NCBI GenBank assembly: GCA_041664985.1
Contig: JBAYJS010000024.1
Coordinates: forward strand, 1-14,908
DNA: 14,908 nt
Reading direction: 5' to 3'
Origin: JBAYJS01 sp041664985
GTDB taxonomy: Bacteria; Patescibacteriota; Patescibacteriia; Buchananbacterales; UBA6539
The translations under genes were made by a program, and so were the position numbers. The notes beneath the pieces were generated by a model. The model was not told where the DNA came from. It did no database searches and saw only the letters and a program-made list of their open reading frames with translations. Position 1 is the first letter of the stretch. Each line of letters starts with the position of its first letter. Shown here in pieces: positions 1 through 7,291 of the stretch.

Positions 1-99
1 TCCAACATTGTGTAGCCGGCCGCTTCTGTTTGTTCGTTTGGGGAACGTTGCTTTCGTTTTGTTGTTGTGTCTTGATTCGGACTTTTTGCTTGGTTTGAT
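1..99 (-). CDS. Possible partial gene with AUC start, cut by window edge
   Basis: A perfect AAAGGAGG (105-112, minus strand) lies 5 nt before ATC at 97-99, and the frame stays open for 33 codons to the window edge. No ATG, GTG or TTG occurs in this frame, so initiation here would need AUC, a rare start known in principle from infC-type AUU/AUC starts. The predicted peptide is very rich in Lys, Arg, Asn, Ser and Thr (begins KPSKKSESRHNNK) and matches no family I recognise. It does not look like IF3. The upstream promoter and folded leader resemble those of the other SD-bearing single-gene units in this window. All three minus-strand frames are open across most of this U-poor stretch, so openness is weak evidence. 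It could also be non-coding RNA. Confidence 0.3.
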   Translation of the reverse strand, partial: MKPSKKSESRHNNKTKATFPKRTNRSGRLHNVG

Positions 100-233
100 G
101 GTGTCCTCCTTTCTATGTCACCCCATCAAGGTTTTTAAACAAGCCAGAAGCCTTGTCAATTCACAGATTGCGTCTGATACCAGTGGCCTGATGCCGTCTA
201 ACTCAGTTTCGCAATCCCAACAAAGTTGACTAC
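100..233 (-). promoter_or_regulatory. Folded 5' leader upstream of the possible AUC-start gene
   Basis: Between the promoter (234-262) and the SD lie about 130 nt with clear self-complementarity. A 7-bp perfect inverted repeat joins 166-172 and 210-216 (GATTGCG/CGCAATC), with an inner CTGA/TCAG pair (174-177 with 203-206). A second repeat, TTGATGG/CCATCAA (95-101 with 123-129), places the SD in its loop and the ATC start in its 3' arm. This is the arrangement expected of a translational control hairpin. No known riboswitch consensus was recognised. Confidence 0.4.
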
Positions 234-262
234 ATATTATACCGTTTTGGCAAAAAAGTCAA
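234..262 (-). promoter_or_regulatory. Sigma70-like promoter reading toward the left edge
   Basis: Minus strand: -35 TTGACT (257-262), 17-nt spacer, -10 TAATAT (234-239). A TATAAT overlaps it two bases upstream, with a 15-nt spacer. It faces the folded leader and the possible gene at 1-99 and lies beyond the terminator of the glycan operon, so it starts a new transcription unit. Confidence 0.6.
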
Positions 263-302
263 GTCCTTAGCCATTTTTTAGCTAAATTTAAATATTTTTT
301 AA

Positions 303-328
303 ACAAAAAACAACCAAAATTGGTTGTC
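303..328 (-). terminator. Rho-independent terminator of the glycan operon
   Basis: Perfect 7-bp stem ACAACCA/TGGTTGT (310-316 with 321-327), 4-nt loop, then TTTTTT on the minus strand. It lies 25 nt after the stop codon of the GT2 gene at 353. Confidence 0.8.
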
Positions 329-352
329 AGATATATTTTACAAATAAATAAT

Positions 353-1144
353 TTATTTTTTGTGGAAAAATCCGTGTTTTTTAAAATAGTACCAAGCGCT
401 GGCAAAAAAAACATTTTGTTTTTGCCAAGTCATTTGCTGGTTAAAACTTTGGCCGCCGTGATGAACGATTTGGGCTTCGGGATAGTACCAAATTTGCCAA
501 CCATTATCTCGGGCGCGGCGGCACAGGTCAACTTCCTCAAACCAAGTGAAAAAATTTTCGTCAAACAAACCGATTTCATCAAGCATTTTTTTTCGCAGCA
601 AAAAAAACGAACCGGCCACCTGATCAACCGGTTGAGCGAGTTTGTAATTCATGTCTTTGGCCAAATAAAAATAAATCGGTGGCATCTCGGGAAAAATTTT
701 GGCAAATTTGGTGATAATGAAAAATATCGCCCAAAAAGACGGAAAGCGCCGAACCGATTGTTGCAAAGTCCAATCGGGATTAACGTGTTTGCAGCCTAAA
801 ATTCCGATTTGGGCGTTGGTTTTTAAAAACTCCAAACTTTTTTGTAAAGCGTCATTTAAAATTTGAGTATCCGGATTTAAGCACAAAATAAAATCGCTAT
901 TGCTTTCCAAAATCCCCTGGTTGTTGGCTGTAGCAAAACCGACATTGGTTTGGTTGGCAATCAGCTTGACCTGAGGAAATCTATCTTTAATCATTTGGGC
1001 GGTAAAATCGCCCGAAGCATTATCAACGACAATTACTTCCAAAGGCAAGTCGAGCTGATTGCGAAAAATCGATTCCAGACAACTCTGCAAAAGATCTTTA
1101 ACGTTCCAGGAAACAATCACAATTGAAAGCTCGGGGTTTGGCAT
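353..1144 (-). CDS. GT2 glycosyltransferase, WbbL/rhamnosyltransferase-like
   Basis: Predicted inverting GT-A glycosyltransferase of 263 aa that would transfer a sugar from a nucleotide donor in surface glycan assembly at the cytoplasmic face. Visible family motifs are the N-terminal LSIVIVSWNVKDLL strand, VVDNASGD, the NVGFATANNQG loop, LNPDT in the DxD position, and the WbbL-type segment FDENFFTWFEEVDLCRRA. No membrane segment is obvious. A TTG at 1156 would add four residues but overlaps the preceding stop. I choose ATG at 1144 because AATAATTTT-ATG is the same start context as at 4200 and 10821. It follows the pseudouridine synthase gene by 4 nt and is the last gene before the terminator. 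Donor and acceptor sugars cannot be read from sequence. Confidence 0.88.
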   Translation of the reverse strand: MPNPELSIVIVSWNVKDLLQSCLESIFRNQLDLPLEVIVVDNASGDFTAQMIKDRFPQVKLIANQTNVGFATANNQGILESNSDFILCLNPDTQILNDALQKSLEFLKTNAQIGILGCKHVNPDWTLQQSVRRFPSFWAIFFIITKFAKIFPEMPPIYFYLAKDMNYKLAQPVDQVAGSFFLLRKKMLDEIGLFDENFFTWFEEVDLCRRARDNGWQIWYYPEAQIVHHGGQSFNQQMTWQKQNVFFASAWYYFKKHGFFHKK

Positions 1145-1148
1145 AAAA

Positions 1149-1829
1149 TTATTCAATTACTTGCTCTTTGGTAATTTTTTGCCATTTGCCTTCGGCTAAA
1201 TTTCCTAACTCCAAATTACCAATTTTAATTCGTTTTAATTTTATCACGGTATAGCCAAGTTGGCCAAACATCCGCCTGATTTGGCGGTTAATCCCCTCGC
1301 GTAAAACGATTTTGCAAGATTTATTTTTGGCCATTAAAACTTTGACCGGCTGAAGTTTTTTGCCCTCAAGCATCAGACCGGATTCAAATTTTTTGATATC
1401 TTCAAGCTTGAAATCCTGATCCAAAACGACAAAATATTCTTTGTGGCAACCATAGCGCGGATGAGTCGCTAAATTCGTAAATTCGCCGTCATTGGTTAAA
1501 ATAATCAAGCCACTTGATTCTTTGTCTAGCCGGCCAACCGGATAAATTCTTGTTTTAACTTTGACTAAATCCAAAACCGAGTTGCCCTGCGAATCGCTGG
1601 CGCTGCTGATATAGCCGGTTGGTTTATTTAAAGCGATATAAATTTTTTGGGTGGCCAATTTGACGATTTTATCATTGTATTTTACTTCGTCATCGTTTTC
1701 GTCAACCACTGTACCCAGTTTTGTAACAACCTCATCATTAACTTTGATTTTTCCTTCGGTGATCAGCTCTTCTGATTGGCGGCGGGAAGCAACACCGGCC
1801 TGGCTGAGAAATTTTTGCAAACGCATCAT
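1149..1829 (-). CDS. rRNA pseudouridine synthase, RsuA/RluB/RluF family
   Basis: Isomerises a specific uridine in rRNA to pseudouridine. Length is 226 aa. An N-terminal S4 RNA-binding domain (about residues 2-60, MRLQKFLSQAGVASRR) is followed by the RsuA-type catalytic domain. It carries the signature GRLDKESSGLIILTNDG, whose Asp is the catalytic residue in this family, and the late motif REGINRQIRRMF. The N-terminus and late motif look closer to RluB than to E. coli RsuA, but the target uridine cannot be assigned. There are two adjacent ATG codons, and the start context is AATCT-ATG without SD. It sits between glycan genes: 58 nt after the Nudix gene and 4 nt before a GT2 gene. Confidence 0.92.
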   Translation of the reverse strand: MMRLQKFLSQAGVASRRQSEELITEGKIKVNDEVVTKLGTVVDENDDEVKYNDKIVKLATQKIYIALNKPTGYISSASDSQGNSVLDLVKVKTRIYPVGRLDKESSGLIILTNDGEFTNLATHPRYGCHKEYFVVLDQDFKLEDIKKFESGLMLEGKKLQPVKVLMAKNKSCKIVLREGINRQIRRMFGQLGYTVIKLKRIKIGNLELGNLAEGKWQKITKEQVIE

Positions 1830-1887
1830 AGATTAAGAAAGTAAGAAAATAATAAATTAAAAAAATAAAAAATTAAGAAATTAAAAG
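1830..1887 (-). other. AT-only intergenic tract inside the glycan operon
   Basis: This 58-nt gap is almost entirely A and T, with repeated AAATTA and AAAAAATA runs. No hairpin terminator and no convincing -35/-10 pair is visible, so transcription probably runs through from the Nudix gene. A weak promoter for the pseudouridine synthase gene cannot be excluded. Confidence 0.5.
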
Positions 1888-2337
1888 TTACTTGTTCCAT
1901 TTGTAGTAAGTGAGGATTAAATCTTGCAAAGTTTTATGAAATAATTTTTTAACTTTGGTTTTATTCAGTTTTTCCCAGCGGTACTTTGTGTGCTCTGAAG
2001 AAATTTTGATTTTACCGCTTAAGTATTTGGCTTCAAACAAAACATAGAAACAACAACGATTCTGAAAACAGGAAAAACGGTATTGAGCCAAAGAAACCGG
2101 ATCGGCTCTCAACTCATATTTAATGTTGCCGACTTCTTCTTTTATTTCGCGATCAATTAAAAGATGAAAATCAGAGTGAGTTTCGTTGTCATTGATCCGG
2201 CCGCCCGGCAAATCATATTTACCCCTGAAGCATTTACTGGAAACCGGTGATTTAAGTAAAAGGGTTTGACCGTTTTTATCATTAAGCAAAACTTTGAGCG
2301 AAACCATGAAAGTTTCTGGCTGATGGTGCTTTTTCAT
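1888..2337 (-). CDS. Nudix hydrolase with a lengthened Nudix box
   Basis: Predicted 149-aa hydrolase of a nucleoside diphosphate linked to another moiety. The fold is visible as LPGGRINDNE (residues 43-52) followed by REIKEEVGN (63-71), giving the metal-binding REUxEE core. Between the first Glu (E52) and Arg (R63) there are 10 residues instead of the canonical 7, so the loop carries a 3-residue insertion. Catalytic residues are otherwise intact. The start codon overlaps the stop of the upstream GT2 gene (ATGA), implying translational coupling. Its position suggests sanitising or recycling of nucleotide-sugar-type compounds, but the substrate is unknown. Confidence 0.85.
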   Translation of the reverse strand: MKKHHQPETFMVSLKVLLNDKNGQTLLLKSPVSSKCFRGKYDLPGGRINDNETHSDFHLLIDREIKEEVGNIKYELRADPVSLAQYRFSCFQNRCCFYVLFEAKYLSGKIKISSEHTKYRWEKLNKTKVKKLFHKTLQDLILTYYKWNK

Positions 2338-3011
2338 AAATTGTGTTTTTGTTTAATAATTTTTTCGGCGACTTGGTATTGTTTGACTCTTTTGAGCCAA
2401 GGAAAATTATAAAAAGATTTTGGAAACCATTGGCTGATGGTACCGCTGGCAAAAACCGTAAATAAAGTTTTTGGTAAATACCAACCGCTTTTACCCTGTT
2501 CAGACATTGTCAGCCATAAATCCCAATCCTGAAATCGTTTTAAATTTTCATCAAAACCGGGGAAATCTTGTTTTCTAATCAGCGAGGTGGTATGAATGTA
2601 GGGCATTTTTTTTAGCTTTTCTTTGTCAAACGGCCAAAGCTTGAAAACTTTCCAACCAAATTTAAAATCAGAATAACAAAACGATGATTGGGGGTGGGCG
2701 TTTAAAGTTTGCCACATTGATTCCAGCATATTTGGTTGCATGAAAATATCGGCATCGCAAAAGATTAGATAAGATCCGGTTGCTTGTCTGGCGCCGGCAT
2801 TTCTGGCAGCGGGCGCACCTTGATTTTTTTGATTGATAATTTTGATTTTAGCTTGGTGGTTTTCTAAAATCTTTTGGCTTTGGTCGGTTGAGCCATCATT
2901 AACAGCGATAATTTCAAAATCTTTAAAGGTTTGATTAAAAATACTTTGCAAACATTTTTCCAAAGTTTTTTGGGCATTATAAACGGGAATAACGACACTG
3001 ATTTGAGGCAT
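2334..3011 (-). CDS. GT2 family glycosyltransferase
   Basis: Predicted 225-aa GT-A glycosyltransferase. Motifs are ISVVIPVYNAQKTLEKCL at the N-terminus, VNDGSTDQS for nucleotide binding, AARNAGA, and the metal-binding DxD as CDAD. The C-terminal part has FDENLKRFQDWDLWL, typical of GT2 acceptor regions. There is no membrane segment. It starts one base after the stop of the GT4 gene and overlaps the Nudix gene by 4 nt, so the three are tightly coupled. It probably adds one sugar to a lipid-linked or surface glycan. Sugar specificity is not readable. Confidence 0.9.
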   Translation of the reverse strand: MPQISVVIPVYNAQKTLEKCLQSIFNQTFKDFEIIAVNDGSTDQSQKILENHQAKIKIINQKNQGAPAARNAGARQATGSYLIFCDADIFMQPNMLESMWQTLNAHPQSSFCYSDFKFGWKVFKLWPFDKEKLKKMPYIHTTSLIRKQDFPGFDENLKRFQDWDLWLTMSEQGKSGWYLPKTLFTVFASGTISQWFPKSFYNFPWLKRVKQYQVAEKIIKQKHNL

Positions 3012-3012
3012 A

Positions 3013-4200
3013 TTATTTTAGCAGGGATTTAAGTTTTTGAGCTTGGGTTAGCCAATCAAATTCATTGCTGACTCTTTCCAATCCTTGCAAGCCCAGTCGA
3101 TGAGCGTAGGACTGGTCGGTCAGCAGTTTAATTACCGCTTGGGCGATTTGATCGGTATTTTCTGGATTTACCAATAAGCCGGTTTTGCCGTCAATAATTG
3201 CTTCCGGCACTCCCCCGCTTTTACCGCCAATTACCGGTTTGCCAAATGAATTGGCTTCCAAGTAAACAATGCCAAAACCTTCAACGTCGCCGTTTTCCAA
3301 TTGGCGCGATGGCATGATAAAAACATCACAAATTTGATAAAAAATCGTCAACTCTTCCTTGGAGGCTTGACCGATAAATTTAACCACATCGCGCAAGCCG
3401 TTTTGGTCGACTAAATTCTGGAGAACTGGTTTTTGCGGTCCGGCGCCGGCAATCAAATAAACTAAATTGGGAACTTGTTTGATAATTTTAGGCAAAGCCA
3501 AAATAACTTGGTCGTGGCCTTTTCTTTCTACCAGCCGCCCGACGGTCAAAAGAATTTTTTTGTCCGTTAGTTTATAATCTTGAATAATTTTTTCATTTTT
3601 CCATTCAGTGGTTTGATGAGAAAATGAATCGGGACAAGGATAAATTACTTTGACTTTTTCTGGCGCCGCACCTAATTTAATCAGCTCGTCTTTAGTAAAA
3701 TAGCTATTGGCAACAATCGCTTTGGCATTTTCAATAATTTTTTTAAGCAAGGTTTTTTTGCGCATGAATTTTTGCGGCAGCATGATATCTAGGCCATGAG
3801 CGTAAAAAATATAGGGTACTCCTTTTTTGCGCCAATAAAGCCAGGCTAAAGTCCCAATTGGTAAAACTTGGCCGGCTTGGATTAATTCAATTTTGTGGTG
3901 TTTGGCAATCAGATTAATTTGTCTGATCAAAGTCAGCCATTTGACGCTGGCAATGATTTTAAAAACACCTCTAAAACCACTTGGCCAGGTTTGGGGAAAA
4001 TCTTTGATTAAATTTTTGCGAATGATGGCAAAATTTTGTTTTTGGTCAAATTCTTCGGCGCCTGGTTGGTTGGGAGCTAAAACCACAATTTTGTCGGCCG
4101 GCAAATTTTTGCAAAGATTATAATAATATGTTGCCACGCCGCCAAGATTGGGCGGAAAATCCAAAGTGACCAATAAAGTTTTTTTAATATTTTCTGTCAT
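3013..4200 (-). CDS. GT4 family glycosyltransferase (GT-B fold)
   Basis: Predicted retaining glycosyltransferase of 395 aa, a normal length for GT4. The N-terminal domain has the glycine-rich loop DFPPNLGGVATYYYNL. The C-terminal domain has VGRLVERKGHDQVI for donor binding and the EX7E motif EGFGIVYLE, followed by KSGGVPEAI and GLLVNPEN, as in GT4 mannosyl- and glucosyltransferases. It is cytoplasmic or membrane-associated. The start context is AATAATTTT-ATG without SD, 8 nt after the flippase stop and 1 nt before the next gene. With the flippase and the two GT2 enzymes it forms a glycan or exopolysaccharide assembly set. Donor and acceptor are unknown. Confidence 0.93.
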   Translation of the reverse strand: MTENIKKTLLVTLDFPPNLGGVATYYYNLCKNLPADKIVVLAPNQPGAEEFDQKQNFAIIRKNLIKDFPQTWPSGFRGVFKIIASVKWLTLIRQINLIAKHHKIELIQAGQVLPIGTLAWLYWRKKGVPYIFYAHGLDIMLPQKFMRKKTLLKKIIENAKAIVANSYFTKDELIKLGAAPEKVKVIYPCPDSFSHQTTEWKNEKIIQDYKLTDKKILLTVGRLVERKGHDQVILALPKIIKQVPNLVYLIAGAGPQKPVLQNLVDQNGLRDVVKFIGQASKEELTIFYQICDVFIMPSRQLENGDVEGFGIVYLEANSFGKPVIGGKSGGVPEAIIDGKTGLLVNPENTDQIAQAVIKLLTDQSYAHRLGLQGLERVSNEFDWLTQAQKLKSLLK

Positions 4201-4208
4201 AAAATTAT

Positions 4209-5648
4209 TTATTCTTTGCCCATTCCCCTTTTGGCAAAATCGGTAATTTCAGCCAAGCTAAAGCCTTTCATTAGATAAAGACTGATAAAATAAATTATTC
4301 CGCCCAGGGGCACTAAAAATAACCAATGCCAATAGGGTTTGGCCAAAATTATAATCAAAGCCATTAAAGCGCTGGCGCCGATAGTTTTAAGACTGATTTT
4401 AAAATAGAAGGAATAGTTTAGCGGAATCACTGATTTGACCCAGAAAAAATCCATAAACAGTAAAACAAAATTGGTAATAAAAAAAGTAATTCCCGCACCA
4501 AAAAAACTGAGTCTGGGAATTAAAATAATATTTAACAAAACCGCCAAACCAGTAATTAGGCCTCGATTGAGCGTAGTTTGATTTTGCCGGTCGCAAGCAT
4601 TTAGCAAATAACCGGTTGGGAAAGCCAAAAAAATAAAAGGAATAGCCAGACTCATAATGTAAAAACAAGGAATGACGCTTTGGTATTTTGGCCAAACCAG
4701 AGTGATAACTTCGGGAATCAAAACGATTAATCCGGTGGTTAAAGGTATGCCAATGATTGCCAAATAAGCAAACGCCCGCTCAAAAGTTTTGTTCAGTTGT
4801 TCTTGGGAAACGGTGTGGTAATAGCTGAAGGCCGGAAAAATCGCGGCGGCAAAAGCGGCCGGAATCACTTGTTGAAAAGCGTAAACCACTTTGGCGGGAA
4901 CGGCAAATAAACCAACGGCGGTATCCGAATCAAGATAACTCAGTAAAACCGAATCGGAAGTATTGTAGATTTTGACAAAAATACCAGCCAAGGCAAAGGC
5001 GGGCAGAATTTTTAAAAAATGTTTGACAATCTCTTTGTCGTATTCTGGCCAAAGCGAAAATTTTAATTTGGTTTTTAGTAAGGTTAAAGAAAATAAAAAA
5101 TTAAAGACACTCGCGGCAATTAAGCCCATGATTAAGTGAGCCACTTGGCCGGTAGTTTTTAAAGCAATAATACCTAAAACAAAAATTATAATCTGAACTA
5201 AAATAGTTGAGATGCTTTCATATTTTAAATTGTGTCTTGACCGAAATACCATCCAAAAGCTCAACGAGAAGGAATCCAAAACCATAATCATACTTGCCAA
5301 ATAAACCAACTGTCTGACTGCCGCTGGTTTACCGGTAACATTAATAAAAACCCAAACTGCAATTAAAGTAAAAACTGCCAAAGGCAGTTTTAAACCTAAA
5401 ATGTTTTTTAAATATTTGTTGGCTTGGGAATCGTTTTTGGCCGCTTCGCGAGTCAGAATCGGCGACAAACCCAAATCGATAAAAATGGAAAATAAAGTGG
5501 TGCAGGATAAAGCAAAGATATATTGGCCCAACTGATTGGGAAATAAATTATTGGAAATAAACCAAAAATAAATAAAAGACAAGACTTTTTGGAAAGTCAA
5601 AGCAGCGGTAAAATAGGTCGTATTTTTGGCTAAATTTGGTTTTGCCAT
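4209..5648 (-). CDS. Oligosaccharide flippase (Wzx/polysaccharide exporter family)
   Basis: Predicted multi-pass inner-membrane protein of 479 aa with about 12-14 hydrophobic segments, in the MOP superfamily. It would flip a lipid-linked oligosaccharide across the membrane. Typical features are the N-terminal segment with FSIFIDLGLSPILTREAAK and the later SVLLSYLDSDTAVGLFAVPAKVVYAFQ. An upstream in-frame ATG at 5693 would add 15 residues, but that start lies inside the terminator of the preceding gene. ATG at 5648 lies exactly 6 nt below a TATAAT, so the transcript is probably leaderless and begins MAKPNLAK. It is the first gene of the glycan operon. Confidence 0.9.
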   Translation of the reverse strand: MAKPNLAKNTTYFTAALTFQKVLSFIYFWFISNNLFPNQLGQYIFALSCTTLFSIFIDLGLSPILTREAAKNDSQANKYLKNILGLKLPLAVFTLIAVWVFINVTGKPAAVRQLVYLASMIMVLDSFSLSFWMVFRSRHNLKYESISTILVQIIIFVLGIIALKTTGQVAHLIMGLIAASVFNFLFSLTLLKTKLKFSLWPEYDKEIVKHFLKILPAFALAGIFVKIYNTSDSVLLSYLDSDTAVGLFAVPAKVVYAFQQVIPAAFAAAIFPAFSYYHTVSQEQLNKTFERAFAYLAIIGIPLTTGLIVLIPEVITLVWPKYQSVIPCFYIMSLAIPFIFLAFPTGYLLNACDRQNQTTLNRGLITGLAVLLNIILIPRLSFFGAGITFFITNFVLLFMDFFWVKSVIPLNYSFYFKISLKTIGASALMALIIILAKPYWHWLFLVPLGGIIYFISLYLMKGFSLAEITDFAKRGMGKE

Positions 5649-5654
5649 AGTCTT

Positions 5655-5660
5655 ATTATA
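5655..5660 (-). promoter_or_regulatory. -10 box giving a leaderless flippase mRNA
   Basis: Perfect TATAAT with 6 nt (AAGACT) to the ATG at 5648, so the expected transcription start falls at or next to the start codon. The -35 region is poor: the 17-nt position is a T-rich sequence from the preceding terminator. A TTGGAA lies only 9 nt upstream, too close to act as -35. Confidence 0.6.
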
Positions 5661-5676
5661 CCTAAATTTTTCCAAT

Positions 5677-5707
5677 AAAAAAAGTCCAGACAAGATTCTG
5701 TCTGAAC
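5677..5707 (-). terminator. Terminator of the PKD/propeller lipoprotein gene
   Basis: A 9-bp stem with one G-T pair (5684-5692 with 5699-5707), 6-nt loop and seven T on the minus strand, 19 nt after the TAG stop at 5727. It isolates the lipoprotein gene from the glycan operon. Confidence 0.85.
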
Positions 5708-5726
5708 GTGAGGCAAAGAGCGCCGG

Positions 5727-7151
5727 CTAAAAGATAGTGTAGTGAACTCTAATCCTATCGACGTTGATATCTTTATAGGCCAGATGGATGTTTCCGTCCA
5801 GGCCAATAGCAATGTTGCAATCAGCATAGCTGCCGCCCTCGTCAATGAGCTGTGTCTGCCACTGAGAAGCGAGGTTGGTGGCGTAGTACAATCTCTTTGA
5901 TTTATTTAGACTACTTGAGGGAGGTGTGGCGACAAAGCAGAGGTGAATGTTGCCATCAAAATCGACAGTCATGGCTTTTTTGTCTGTATTTATAAGCCAG
6001 GCCTCTAGATCCGGAAAAGCCGTGGCGTAGCTGGCAACTTCCTGCCAAACGTTGTCAGTACCGGCCATAATGCCGTCGTTTTTAGCGGCATAAATGGTAT
6101 CATAGCTGTCAATGCAAGCGGCTTTTGTGTAGAAACTCAGCCTGTCTACTTTCCATTCCTCACCCTGCAAGGCATAATGATCGTTGCCGGCAATTAGGTG
6201 AATAGCTTGAAGGCTGTCTAGCAGTATCCAGATATCCGGAAAGGAGTAGGTTAGGGTCTTGTTTGGCGTAGTTGAAACCCAATAACCGGCTGCTACATGA
6301 CCGCGGTTGGTGCTGTAAAGTACGTTGCGGCCATTCCACGACCAGTGAACTGCATGGGTTTCCCCTGCAACACCAATAGCGATGTCGCTACACAGGCCGC
6401 AGCTCGGCCCGGAATTGGCATTAGCTGGAAGCCAGCAACCACTTTCGTTGCTCAGGTAGAACAGATCCTCGTCACAGTAATCGCTCAGGCTGCCGACAAT
6501 ATGAACTTTGTCGCTACCGTCAATGGCAATGGCATTGTATCCGCCATATCCTTCATGGCCGAGTAGCATTCCAATCTTTTTGGCTAACCACTCGGAGCCG
6601 TCCTTTTTGACGTAAATCAGCTTTCCCGCAGTTCCTTTGAAAATCAGGTGTGGCTGACTTTGACTGTCCAGGGTCATAGACAAATGATTGAAGCCATCTT
6701 GGCTAAAGCTGACAGCTTCGTCAACAACATAAGCCGTTAGGCCGCTTGAGAGTAGTTTTGTACCGACATTGGTACCGGCGAAGTCAACTACCTGGATCAA
6801 GTTTTCTTTTCTGACCGTGCTGGAGTCGAAGACGCCAAGCCCACTGTTAGCCGTCAGTGTGACTGTATAATTGCCAGCCGTGGAATAGGTGTACAGGGCG
6901 TAGTAACAATCATCGTACAATCGTGAGTAGTACTGGTTCAGTTTTGGATTAGCCCAGTCACCGAAATTCCATCGTAGGTTGACGATTGGTAATGATCCAG
7001 CCACCGATTTATTGGCAAATTGAACCTGGAAGGGCGTCATGCCAGTTGTTTGGCTGACGGTGAAGTCGGCCTTGGGTGGTTGAGTACAGCCACCAAGACA
7101 CCAGGCAAAAACTACAAGTACTGTCGTAACAATAAAGTGTTTCTTATTCAT
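5727..7151 (-). CDS. Lipoprotein with PKD domain and seven-repeat beta-propeller
   Basis: Predicted surface lipoprotein of 474 aa. MNKKHFIVTTVLVVFAWCLGGC is a signal peptide with lipobox LGGC (lipid Cys22). A PKD domain follows (about 27-120), shown by TPFQVQFANKS, WNFGD and YSTAGNYTVTLTA. The rest holds seven repeats of the form D-G-x-x-IHL-x-Y...LYY-T...W, for example DFDGNIHLCF and GLDGNIHLAY near the C-terminus. Seven repeats fit a seven-bladed beta-propeller, though no catalytic motif is evident. ATG at 7211 would add 20 residues, but AAGGAG stands 8 nt before ATG 7151 and the signal peptide begins there. It is GC-richer than its neighbours, monocistronic and terminator-flanked. A binding or adhesion role is a guess; a glycoside-acting propeller is possible. 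Confidence 0.85.
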   Translation of the reverse strand: MNKKHFIVTTVLVVFAWCLGGCTQPPKADFTVSQTTGMTPFQVQFANKSVAGSLPIVNLRWNFGDWANPKLNQYYSRLYDDCYYALYTYSTAGNYTVTLTANSGLGVFDSSTVRKENLIQVVDFAGTNVGTKLLSSGLTAYVVDEAVSFSQDGFNHLSMTLDSQSQPHLIFKGTAGKLIYVKKDGSEWLAKKIGMLLGHEGYGGYNAIAIDGSDKVHIVGSLSDYCDEDLFYLSNESGCWLPANANSGPSCGLCSDIAIGVAGETHAVHWSWNGRNVLYSTNRGHVAAGYWVSTTPNKTLTYSFPDIWILLDSLQAIHLIAGNDHYALQGEEWKVDRLSFYTKAACIDSYDTIYAAKNDGIMAGTDNVWQEVASYATAFPDLEAWLINTDKKAMTVDFDGNIHLCFVATPPSSSLNKSKRLYYATNLASQWQTQLIDEGGSYADCNIAIGLDGNIHLAYKDINVDRIRVHYTIF

Positions 7152-7213
7152 TTCTTCTTCTCCTTGGTTTACTGTGCCGTTTGTGACAGTGTGATAGGTT
7201 GTGAAGTTCACTT

Positions 7214-7248
7214 AGTATAGGTTTAGCTTGATTTAATCTTTTTGTCAA
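7214..7248 (-). promoter_or_regulatory. Promoter of the PKD lipoprotein gene
   Basis: Perfect -35 TTGACA (7243-7248) directly abuts the T-run of the preceding terminator. At 17 nt the -10 would be TAAACC (7220-7225). A better -10, TATACT (7214-7219), lies 23 nt away with only a weak -35 of its own, so the exact -10 is unsettled. The leader is about 60 nt and ends in AAGGAG. Confidence 0.5.
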
Positions 7249-7249
7249 T

Positions 7250-7279
7250 AAAAAAAGCCCCAGCTTAGAGCTGAGACTT
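7250..7279 (-). terminator. Terminator of the rlmN-DUF5661-cupredoxin operon
   Basis: A 10-bp stem with two G-T pairs (7255-7264 with 7270-7279), 5-nt loop, then seven T on the minus strand (two lie within the stem), 12 nt after the cupredoxin stop. The T-run continues into ATTGACA, the -35 of the next gene. Confidence 0.85.
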
Positions 7280-7291
7280 TTTGAGGTTGAT

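Noticed and set aside
97..112. Resemblance of plus-strand TCCTCCTTTCT to the 16S rRNA 3' end
   Set aside because: Flanking sequence shows no other 16S feature, and the same bases on the minus strand form a normal SD ahead of an open frame.
8..229. 73-aa plus-strand open frame at the left edge
   Set aside because: It runs antisense to the promoter, folded leader and perfect SD on the minus strand. It has no SD and a hydrophobic, non-family sequence.
320..799. 159-aa plus-strand open frame
   Set aside because: Lies antisense within the clear GT2 gene and its terminator; Lys/Phe-rich shadow sequence without family motifs.
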